Part shown: positions 8,498 to 14,667 of the stretch, in pieces
Layout of the letters: the number at the start of each line of letters is the position of its first letter
Position numbering within the stretch: position 1 is the first letter of the stretch
Assembly (NCBI RefSeq): GCF_000717185.1
Contig: NZ_JNYE01000060.1
Location: 1 to 47,639 of the forward strand
DNA length: 47,639 nucleotides
Direction: 5' to 3'
Origin: Kitasatospora phosalacinea
Lineage (GTDB): Bacteria; Actinomycetota; Actinomycetes; Streptomycetales; Streptomycetaceae
Program-made: the position numbers and the translations under genes
Notes under the pieces: model-generated
The model's input: the letters and a program-made list of their open reading frames with translations, nothing else
The model's database searches: none
Told to the model about the DNA's origin: nothing

Positions 8498-9337
8498 TCA
8501 GTTCGCGAGGTCGAACATGGCGTCTTTCTGGGCTGCGTGTTGGAGGAGGGAGACCTGGTCGGCGGGGCAGTCCAGACGGGCGACGCCTGCGACGACCGTC
8601 AGCGATCCGGGAGTCAGCCCGGCCTGCTGGGCCACCCACGCGTTCAGGCGGCCCAGCGCGAGGTAGTTGCCGTATGCGCGGTCGAACATGTAGTGGCTGC
8701 GGTAGTAGGCCAGGGTGTGGACGGTGCGGGTGCGGCTTTCGAGCTGGAACGACACGTGGCTCAGGCAGGGGAAGTCCAGGGTCTGCGTATCGCTGCCGGC
8801 AACTCTGATGGGGAGGTCGGCGAGGTGGGCGTCGTCGGCTGCCGGGCTGTGGGAGGCGTCGTCGATGTGCGCGGTGCCGGCCTCGTACAGGCCGTTCCAC
8901 TGAGCGGATCCGCTGTAGCGGCGCAGCCGGTCGATGAGGAGGCCGAGTTGGTCCACGGGGGTGCCGGTGGAGTCCTTGCCGGGGTAGCACACGAGCCGTC
9001 CGAAGTAGGTGCCGTGGATGTTGCGGCGGGCGGCTTTGCGCAGGCGGCTGTACAGCGCGCGGTAGCGCCGTACCAGGTCGTCGTGGTCTTTGCTGACGGC
9101 TGCGAGTGCGGTCGGGAAGAGGGTGTTGACCACCGTCTCCAGCGGGTAGAGGGGGCTGCCCTTGCGTGCGGCGCGCAGTCGTTCGAGTTCGCTGCGTACC
9201 CGCGGGTCCTCGCTTCGCGGGTCGGTGATGCGTACGACGGTGTGGTAGGCCCGCTTGTCGGGGAGGTCGGCCAGCCGTGAGGCTGCGCGCAGCCAGGCGG
9301 TGGAGATGTCGGGTGCGTCGACCATGAAGTGCTGCAC
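8498..9337 (-). CDS. divergent thymidylate-synthase-like enzyme
   Basis: 279-aa protein with the C-terminal signature of the thymidylate synthase fold. FPCLSHVSFQLES near residue 185 matches the catalytic Cys region (PCH...Q in ThyA), and AYYRSHYMFDRAYGNYLALG near 210-229 matches the dUMP phosphate/base-binding segment (YQRSxDxxxGxPFN). Changes from ThyA (PCL for PCH, RSH for RSx, GNY for PFN) suggest a dUMP/dCMP hydroxymethylase-like or other pyrimidine-modifying enzyme, not housekeeping thymidylate synthase. GTG 9337 has AGGAG 7 bases upstream; an internal ATG at 9325 is second choice. It is the last gene of the acyl carrier protein-XRE-protease operon, 29 bases after the protease stop, and faces the HMUDK_hel gene. 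Such enzymes make 5-hydroxymethyl pyrimidines in phage base-modification pathways, which fits that neighbour. Confidence 0.75.
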   Translation of the reverse strand: MQHFMVDAPDISTAWLRAASRLADLPDKRAYHTVVRITDPRSEDPRVRSELERLRAARKGSPLYPLETVVNTLFPTALAAVSKDHDDLVRRYRALYSRLRKAARRNIHGTYFGRLVCYPGKDSTGTPVDQLGLLIDRLRRYSGSAQWNGLYEAGTAHIDDASHSPAADDAHLADLPIRVAGSDTQTLDFPCLSHVSFQLESRTRTVHTLAYYRSHYMFDRAYGNYLALGRLNAWVAQQAGLTPGSLTVVAGVARLDCPADQVSLLQHAAQKDAMFDLAN

Positions 9338-9366
9338 GGCAAAACTCCTGTCGTCCGGCGGGTCGG

Positions 9367-10281
9367 TCAGCCTTGGTCCCAGTAGTAGTCGCACCCCGAC
9401 CGCGGAGGGGTGGGGTGCACGGTGATGCTCAGTTCTTCGCAGGTGGGGTGCGCGGTGGCGGTCAAAGTGGTGGTGGGTGGGAGGTTGGGGGACAGCCACA
9501 GGGCCCGTCCGGCCAGGGGGCCTCCCTCCCAGGGCAGGGCTGCGTCGTTGTGGGGGTCCTCTGTGGTGAACCCGGGCGGGATGCGGTTCCAGGTCGCGGG
9601 GAATCCGAGAAGGAGCATGTCGCCTGCGGCTGCGTGGAGATGGGCTTGGTGTGCGTGCGGGGCCAGGAGGTGGATGTGGGTGCCAGGGCCGGGGGGAAGG
9701 CCGTGGGACAGGTGGTGCTTGATGGCGGCTGGTGTCGTCTTGAGCCACTGGCCGGCTGTTTTGCGGGTGATGAACTTTAGCCGGATGAGGTGGCGGACGG
9801 TTGTTGCGTAGGGCGTGCCCAGCCATCGGGCGATCCGGTAGGCGTGTTCGGGGGCGGTGGGGGTGCGGATGCCGCTGAGGTCCAGTGCCGCGCGGACGGC
9901 GGGCAGCGGCATCAAGAACCAGGAGGCGAAGACCTCTGCGGCTTTCTCGTGCTCCGGCCAGCCCTCTCCCCATGCTTGTGGAGAGGGGACTTCGTGGTCG
10001 AGGGTGGTCCCGTGCCCGAGGACGTGGTGGCCCAGTTCGTGGGCCAGTGTGTGCCGGGCCTCGACTTCGTCGAGCCCGGCGTTGAGCATGCAGGCGGGTC
10101 CGCCGTCGTCGGCCGCTACGTAGAGGCCGAGAAGAGGCCCTGTGGGCCGCACAAGGACTTCGACGCCGAAGTCCTTGGACGAGGAGAAGACATCGACGTA
10201 GCGGTTGCGTTGGACCTTGAGGTCTTCGTGGGCGTGTTTGGCGGCGATCATCGCGATGCCGTGGGCCTGGTCCCAGCTCAC
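9367..10281 (-). CDS. ImmA/IrrE-family metallopeptidase
   Basis: 304-aa cytoplasmic zinc peptidase. The motif HELGHHVLGHG (about 80-90), with a downstream acidic segment PEHEKAAEVFASWFLMP (about 106-122), is the ImmA/IrrE (COG2856) active site. After about residue 130 is a helical region and a beta-rich tail of unknown function, longer than the minimal ImmA protease. The GTG start overlaps the XRE stop by four bases (GTGA, 10278-10281), so the two are coupled. In this family the protease usually cuts its partner XRE repressor on a signal, as ImmA does to ImmR. Here that would release control over the acyl carrier protein/thymidylate-synthase-like operon, possibly on phage attack; the signal is unknown. 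Confidence 0.88.
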   Translation of the reverse strand: MSWDQAHGIAMIAAKHAHEDLKVQRNRYVDVFSSSKDFGVEVLVRPTGPLLGLYVAADDGGPACMLNAGLDEVEARHTLAHELGHHVLGHGTTLDHEVPSPQAWGEGWPEHEKAAEVFASWFLMPLPAVRAALDLSGIRTPTAPEHAYRIARWLGTPYATTVRHLIRLKFITRKTAGQWLKTTPAAIKHHLSHGLPPGPGTHIHLLAPHAHQAHLHAAAGDMLLLGFPATWNRIPPGFTTEDPHNDAALPWEGGPLAGRALWLSPNLPPTTTLTATAHPTCEELSITVHPTPPRSGCDYYWDQG

Positions 10282-10685
10282 GCGTTGCCTGCTTCTCCTT
10301 CTGGCCTTCCTGTGCTGTCGGTTTCGGCGGCACGTCGGGCCTTGAGATAGTGGATGAACCGGGCAACCTCGATGCGGTCGTCCTCGGTGAGAGGCTCGTG
10401 GGTGTGGGGCAGTCCCGCGAGGGCGTGTTCGCCGGCATCGGCGTTGTTGTCCTCGTCGAGGAGGTAGGACACCGACAGACGGAACAGCTTGGCCAGCTTC
10501 TTCAGCTCCAGGCCGTCGACCCGGCGGGTGCCGCGCTCGATGTCGCTGATCGCGGACCGGAGGATGCCGGTGCGTTCGGCCACCTGCTGCTGCGAGAGGC
10601 CGAGGTACTCCCGGACGTCCTTCAACCGCTGCCCGATCCGGGCGCGCTCGGCGTCGTCCTCGGTGGGTGAGGGCCTCGCGGTCAT
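10278..10685 (-). CDS. XRE-family transcriptional regulator
   Basis: 135-aa DNA-binding protein. A Cro/C1-type helix-turn-helix covers about residues 15-75: RLKDVREYLGLSQQQVAERT, then RSAISDIERGTRRVDGLELK and LAKLFRLSVSYLL. The C-terminal tail (EDDRIEVARFIHYLKARR) is helical and may be the dimerisation part or the protease-sensitive part. Its ATG overlaps the stop of the acyl carrier protein gene (ATGA, 10682-10685) and its stop overlaps the start of the ImmA/IrrE gene, making a regulator-protease pair. It probably represses its own operon from the divergent region at 10955-11071. Confidence 0.9.
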   Translation of the reverse strand: MTARPSPTEDDAERARIGQRLKDVREYLGLSQQQVAERTGILRSAISDIERGTRRVDGLELKKLAKLFRLSVSYLLDEDNNADAGEHALAGLPHTHEPLTEDDRIEVARFIHYLKARRAAETDSTGRPEGEAGNA

Positions 10686-10954
10686 GACTGCTCCTCCTGT
10701 ATGGCGTTGTACACGGTCTCTGCGAACGCGAGCACCGATCGCAGGGACCGGCCGGCTTCCGCATCGGCGGGGATCGACACACCGTAGCGTTCCTCGACCC
10801 GCGTCAGGATCTCCACCACCAGGACGGAGTCCACCGGGAGATCGGCCCCTCTCGCGGTCAACTCCTGGTAGATCTCTTCATGTTGGCGGTCCTGGTACTC
10901 CGCCAGAAAATCGATCACGACTTCGACGATGTCGCTGACACTCCCGTGCGGCAC
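10682..10954 (-). CDS. acyl carrier protein
   Basis: 90-aa free-standing carrier protein. LPVDSVLVVEIL (about 49-60) is the phosphopantetheine attachment site, with Ser in a DSV context (DSL in most acyl carrier proteins). The flanking acidic helices (VVIDFLAEYQDRQHEE; VEERYGVSIPADAEAG) fit a four-helix ACP/PCP fold. The GTG at 10954 is the most upstream credible start, with weak AAGGCAGG about 10 bases before it. It is the first gene of a coupled operon with the XRE regulator, ImmA/IrrE protease and thymidylate-synthase-like enzyme. No ketosynthase or adenylation gene is nearby, so the cargo and loading enzyme are unknown. A link to base or nucleoside modification is inferred from the neighbours. 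Confidence 0.82.
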   Translation of the reverse strand: MPHGSVSDIVEVVIDFLAEYQDRQHEEIYQELTARGADLPVDSVLVVEILTRVEERYGVSIPADAEAGRSLRSVLAFAETVYNAIQEEQS

Positions 10955-11071
10955 GATCGGCGCCTGCCTTTGCTCGCAACTCTCGGACAACCGGGATGAC
11001 CCGGGCTTAGCATACGACTGTGTCGGCAAATCCAACAAGGTTGTCGGCCAGTCGCCTATGGGAGGTCCCCC
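10955..11071. promoter_or_regulatory. divergent promoter region with candidate operator
   Basis: This 117-base gap lies between the start of the acyl carrier protein operon (minus) and the MazG gene (plus). It holds inverted GACAACC (10986-10992) and GGTTGTC (11039-11045), plus a second TGTCGGC at 11021-11027, possible sites for the XRE regulator of the operon. GGGAGG at 11060-11065 is the MazG ribosome binding site. No clear -35/-10 pair was identified. Confidence 0.4.
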
Positions 11072-11950
11072 TTGCACCTCGCCCGGTACCAGCAGGCCGC
11101 GATCAAAACCCTCAGGCCCCCGGCGGACGGCCACGACCCCGTACTGGTCCCGCTCCTCGGCCTGATCGGCGAAGTCGGCTCGGTCGCCACGGCGTACAAG
11201 AAGCGTATCCGCGACGGGGCTGGCATCGGCCACGGTAAGCAGCAGTTGCGCGAGGAGCTCGGCGATGTCCTCTGGTACATCGCGGCTCTCGCCCACTGCC
11301 TCGACCTCGACCTCGAGGACATCGCTGCCGCGAGCCTGGAGAAGATCAAGGACCGTTGGCGCGTGACCCCTGTAGCCGACCGCACAGCCTTCGACGCCGA
11401 ATACCCGGACCATGAGCAACTGCCGCTTCGTACCACGGTCACCTTCACCCCCACCGAGGACGACAAGGGCCGTACCGTCGTGGTCCTCACCCGGGAGGAC
11501 GGCAGCAGGGCGGGGGACCCGCTCACCAGCGCCTCCCACATCGAGGACGACTACCGCTTCCACGACGCCTTCCATCTCGCCCATGCCGCGGTCCTCGGAT
11601 GGTCGCCGGTCTCGCGCTTCCTTCTCGGGTGCAAGCGGCGCAGCCGCCCCGGCGTCGACGAGGCGGAGGACGGCGGCCGCGCCATCGCCATCGAGGAAGG
11701 CATCTCCGCCCTCGTCTTCTCCTATGCCGCCAGGCACGGCTACTTCGAGGAGGTACGCAGCGTCGACCACGAACTCCTCACCACGATCGAACACATGACG
11801 GCGCACCTGGAAGTCAGTGTGATGCGGGCGGCGGACTGGGAGGAAGCCATCATGGTCGGCTACCACGTGTGGCACCAGCTGCGCGAGAACAACGGTGGGG
11901 CGGTCGAACTCGACCTGGAGAAAAGGACCTTGACGTATCGGAAGGAGTGA
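11072..11950 (+). CDS. MazG-type nucleotide pyrophosphohydrolase with C-terminal helical domain
   Basis: 292-aa predicted nucleoside triphosphate pyrophosphohydrolase. The N-terminal third is MazG-like: LLGLIGEVGSVATAYKK (about 27-43) and LREELGDVLWYIAALAHCLD (about 55-74) supply the ExxE...ExxD metal-binding acids that hydrolyse (d)NTPs to (d)NMPs. The C-terminal region (about 155-292) is a helical domain common in the actinobacterial form: DYRFHDAFHLAHAAVLGWSP, a Glu-rich segment EEGISALVFSYAA, and AADWEEAIMVGYHVW. Its function is unknown. The start is TTG, 6 bases after GGGAGG. It is divergent from the acyl carrier protein operon and shares its control region. MazG enzymes clear modified or canonical nucleotides in phage base-modification and defence loci, which fits here. 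Confidence 0.85.
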   Translation: MHLARYQQAAIKTLRPPADGHDPVLVPLLGLIGEVGSVATAYKKRIRDGAGIGHGKQQLREELGDVLWYIAALAHCLDLDLEDIAAASLEKIKDRWRVTPVADRTAFDAEYPDHEQLPLRTTVTFTPTEDDKGRTVVVLTREDGSRAGDPLTSASHIEDDYRFHDAFHLAHAAVLGWSPVSRFLLGCKRRSRPGVDEAEDGGRAIAIEEGISALVFSYAARHGYFEEVRSVDHELLTTIEHMTAHLEVSVMRAADWEEAIMVGYHVWHQLRENNGGAVELDLEKRTLTYRKE

Positions 11951-11957
11951 GGTCCTT

Positions 11958-11981
11958 GGAGGGCCCGCAGCGGTGCCCTCC
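11958..11981 (+). terminator. hairpin after MazG gene
   Basis: GGAGGGC (11958-11964) pairs with GCCCTCC (11975-11981) around a 10-base loop, starting 7 bases after the MazG stop. There is no U-tract. It is a plausible transcription end for the plus-strand gene. Confidence 0.45.
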
Positions 11982-12051
11982 GCGCAGGAGCGGTGAGTGA
12001 GGGATCCCTGCATGCTGCCGGGTATGACCAGTACTGGCTGTCGGCCGGCTT

Positions 12052-13041
12052 CTACCGGCGGGCTGGCCAGCAGGTGAGCAGCCCGCTCGGCAGCGCCTCG
12101 CAAGTGCTGAGGGCCCCGGCGGAGCGGGCACGGGCGACGGCCGCGCCGAATCCACGCAGGGACAGTCCTGCGGCGCGCGCGGCGGCTTCGGCCTCGACGA
12201 GGAAAGGCTCGCCGGGCTGCTCGGCCCAGGCGAGAACCGCGAGGGCCGCCAGTCGGTCGGTCGGAGCCAGGCAAGCCATGCGGGGATCGGACAGAAGCTG
12301 CAGCGCCCAGCGGCCGGCGCGGCCGCAGCGGTGGGCGGCGAGGTCGGGGATGAAGACGGCCGGCCCACCGCGGGGTCGGCTCAGGTAGTGCAGCCACCCG
12401 GCATCCTGTAGTTCGGCCAGTGCGAGGGCAGGCCGGGCCAGGCGCAAGGAGCGGACCAGGCCGTGGGGGAGGGGGGAGAGTCCGCTGCGGCGGGCGCGCA
12501 GCGCGCACACCACCGCCAGCAGGCGGGCTTCCGCGCCCACCGGCGGCAGGACGGTGACGCGAGCCAGTGCGGCCCGGACGGCCAGGCGCTGCCCGGCCAC
12601 GGTAAAGGCTTCACCGCCGCGGCGCCGTCTTCGCACCGGTCCGGCAGCCAATGCGGGGGAGGCGCCCAGATCGGGGGCCTGCGGGATGCGGGCGGCCTGC
12701 GGGATGGCGTCCGCGCACGTCTCGCACGCATCGGCCAGGTACCAGGAGCGCCGGCTCAGGCCGCAGAAGAGGACCAGGGCGATCTGCCCGCCGCAGCCGC
12801 GGCGCCCCGGATGCCATGCGCAGCCGGCCGTCCGGCAGCCGCAGGTCCGCAGGTGCGCGGGAAGGCGTTCACGCAGTACGTGCTCGGCGAGGTGCGCGAC
12901 GGCCGCCTCGCGCACGGCTGCCGGCGTCGCCAGTCGATCCCTCGTGTATCCGCAGCCCGGACGGCGGCACGCCACGCCCCGACGCTGCGCATCGACGGCC
13001 GCCGACCACACACCGTCCGCCTCCGCGCCACCCTCCCACAT
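12052..13041 (-). CDS. Cys-rich hypothetical protein
   Basis: About 329 aa, no assigned function. The N-terminal third is Cys/His-rich: CRRPGCGYTRD, then HLRTCGCRTAGCAWHPGRRG and ADACETCADAIP, suggesting several metal sites. The C-terminal half is Ala/Leu-rich with a winged-helix-like stretch (ALAVLAWAEQP, ARAAGLSLRGFGAAVARAR). An open frame continues upstream, but it enters the repeat region and the sequence becomes low-quality. ATG 13041 is the first reasonable start; GTG 13011, 8 bases after GGAGG, is equally possible and would remove 10 residues. It is divergent from a small XRE regulator (13232), with iteron-like repeats between them. Plausibly a DNA-binding protein of the mobile element, but that is a guess. 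Confidence 0.6.
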   Translation of the reverse strand: MWEGGAEADGVWSAAVDAQRRGVACRRPGCGYTRDRLATPAAVREAAVAHLAEHVLRERLPAHLRTCGCRTAGCAWHPGRRGCGGQIALVLFCGLSRRSWYLADACETCADAIPQAARIPQAPDLGASPALAAGPVRRRRRGGEAFTVAGQRLAVRAALARVTVLPPVGAEARLLAVVCALRARRSGLSPLPHGLVRSLRLARPALALAELQDAGWLHYLSRPRGGPAVFIPDLAAHRCGRAGRWALQLLSDPRMACLAPTDRLAALAVLAWAEQPGEPFLVEAEAAARAAGLSLRGFGAAVARARSAGALSTCEALPSGLLTCWPARR

Positions 13042-13133
13042 CCTGCCGCCCCGCCCCTTTTTCGCCCGCCCCGCTGCCACCCGCGAGCGTCCTGGGCGGC
13101 GGGGGAGCCCGGGACGGAGCGGCGGACACCCTA

Positions 13134-13217
13134 GTGCAGAGCCCCGCCCTGCCGGGGCGGTGGCGAAAGGGGGAGAAATAGGGCAGAGGTCTGCACTGAC
13201 AGGGCAGGGGTCTGCAC
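13134..13217. promoter_or_regulatory. three iteron-like 17-bp repeats
   Basis: Two direct copies, AGGGCAGAGGTCTGCAC (13180-13196) and AGGGCAGGGGTCTGCAC (13201-13217), start exactly 21 bases apart, two helical turns. A third, inverted copy, GTGCAGAGCCCCGCCCT (13134-13150), matches the reverse complement at 15 of 17 positions. They fill the gap between the Cys-rich protein gene (minus) and the XRE gene (plus, GTG 13232), the place for an operator bound cooperatively on one face of DNA, or for replication iterons. Confidence 0.6.
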
Positions 13218-13231
13218 CGTGCGATAGCACA

Positions 13232-13486
13232 GTGATCACCCCGCCGCCCGACCCCAACCTCGCCGCGCTGCGCCTCGAACTCGCGCGCCTGCGAGCCGGA
13301 CGCGGCTGGACTTACGACCAACTCGCCGAGCACAGCGGCCTGTCCCGCCGCACCCTCATCGAAATCGAGCAGGGCCGCACCATCGGCACCCTCGCCACCT
13401 GGCACGCCATCGCCCACGCCTTCGACCTCCCGCTGGGCGACCTCACCGCCCGCCTCTGCGACGACCACACCCCCTCGGGTGCCTGA
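13232..13486 (+). CDS. small XRE-family regulator
   Basis: 84-aa protein that is almost all helix-turn-helix: RLELARLRAGRGWTYDQLAE, then HSGLSRRTLIEIEQGRTIGT and WHAIAHAFDLPLGDL. It probably acts as a repressor or activator. The GTG start is 14 bases after the last iteron-like repeat, and no Shine-Dalgarno is visible, so the transcript may be leaderless. The repeats directly upstream are the natural candidate for autoregulation. The gene is followed by the DUF6083/helicase pair on the same strand. Confidence 0.8.
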   Translation: MITPPPDPNLAALRLELARLRAGRGWTYDQLAEHSGLSRRTLIEIEQGRTIGTLATWHAIAHAFDLPLGDLTARLCDDHTPSGA

Positions 13487-13650
13487 CACCCGTCCCGCCT
13501 TCGCCCGCCGCGACAACCACCCGAACGGGCAACCGGACTCGAACACGCGCACCCCGTGCGCGCTGGACGGCGACCTGTCCCCTCCTCGCGGGTGACACGG
13601 CCGCGCCGCCACCCCGCCACTCACCTCCGCACGGTGCGACGGTCCCCGCC

Positions 13651-14667
13651 ATGGCCCCCACCTCCTGCGCCCCCGGCTTCAACTGGGACGGCACCCGCAA
13701 AGGCCCCGCCACCACCCGGACCCTGCGCATCGATCCCGCCAGCCCCACCCGTCTGCTGCGCGCCGCCGCCGCCTCCGCCTGCCGGTGGTGCGGCAACCAT
13801 GTCGAATGGTGCTACCGCGCCGACGGCAGCCCCGTCCCCCTCCACCCCGCCGAACTCCCCGCCAGCGACATCCCCCCACCCCAGCGCTGGCACCTCGCCT
13901 CCGGCCTCGCCCACCCCGGAGGCGGAGGCTCCTCCTGGTGCCGCATCGCCCACACTGCCCTGTGCCCCGCCACCGCACCCCACACCGGCCCCACCACCCC
14001 CGCCCTGAACACGCTGCGCCGCGCCCTAGCCGTACGCACCCGCCGCCTCACCGACCTCGGCTTCGCCCCCGAACCCCCACACCCCGCCACCCCGACCGCC
14101 ACCGGCCCCACCGAGGCCGAACCCGCAGCGCCGCAGCGCCCGATCGTCCACATGCTCCACACCCACTACCTCGCCCCCAGGCCGCTGCCCGCCATCCGCT
14201 GCGTCGCCCAGACCCGCACCCGCGACCGCTGCCGCCACCCCGCCACCGACCCGGACGAAGGCCGCTGGACCCTCATGCCCGTCGACCCCGCCACCACCTC
14301 GCCCAAGCACCTTGCCGCGCACCTGCTGCCCGCCGACATGGCCGTCTACTACCTCAGCGACCTGCCCTACGCCGTCCAACTGCGCTGGCGCCGACAACGC
14401 TGCCCGATCCACGACCACAGCATCGCCGCCGACACCGCCATCACCGAGTGGGAACCCTTCGACCCCTTCCTCCACCACGCCCACATCCGCACCCGCCTGC
14501 CCACCGACCCACCACCCGGGCCCCACCCGACGACGACCGACCCCGCCAGCCGCCCACCCAGCCCCGCAGCACACCTGGTGGACGCAGACCCCGCATGCCC
14601 GCCCACGGCCCCCGCCGCCCCGTCCCGGCAAAGCCCTCCACAGTCCCCATCACCGGTGGCACAGTGA
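13651..14667 (+). CDS. DUF6083-domain protein
   Basis: 338-aa protein of the streptomycete DUF6083 type. The N-terminal part has WDGTRKGPATTRTLRID, CRWCGNHVEWCYRADGSPVP and LHPAEL, a short zinc-ribbon-like module with paired Cys. A second Cys-containing region follows (IRCVAQTRTRDRCRHPAT, about 189-206; LRWRRQRCPIHDH). The last 70 residues are Pro-rich and disordered. No enzyme motif is seen. Its stop overlaps the GTG of the next gene by four bases (14664-14667), so it is co-translated with the large helicase. Function unknown; the pairing suggests it works with that helicase. Confidence 0.75.
   Translation: MAPTSCAPGFNWDGTRKGPATTRTLRIDPASPTRLLRAAAASACRWCGNHVEWCYRADGSPVPLHPAELPASDIPPPQRWHLASGLAHPGGGGSSWCRIAHTALCPATAPHTGPTTPALNTLRRALAVRTRRLTDLGFAPEPPHPATPTATGPTEAEPAAPQRPIVHMLHTHYLAPRPLPAIRCVAQTRTRDRCRHPATDPDEGRWTLMPVDPATTSPKHLAAHLLPADMAVYYLSDLPYAVQLRWRRQRCPIHDHSIAADTAITEWEPFDPFLHHAHIRTRLPTDPPPGPHPTTTDPASRPPSPAAHLVDADPACPPTAPAAPSRQSPPQSPSPVAQ

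Noticed and set aside
12554..13231. Upstream extension of the small XRE gene
   Set aside because: The extended part lies antisense to the Cys-rich protein and over the repeats, with low-quality sequence; the HTH domain starts just after GTG 13232.
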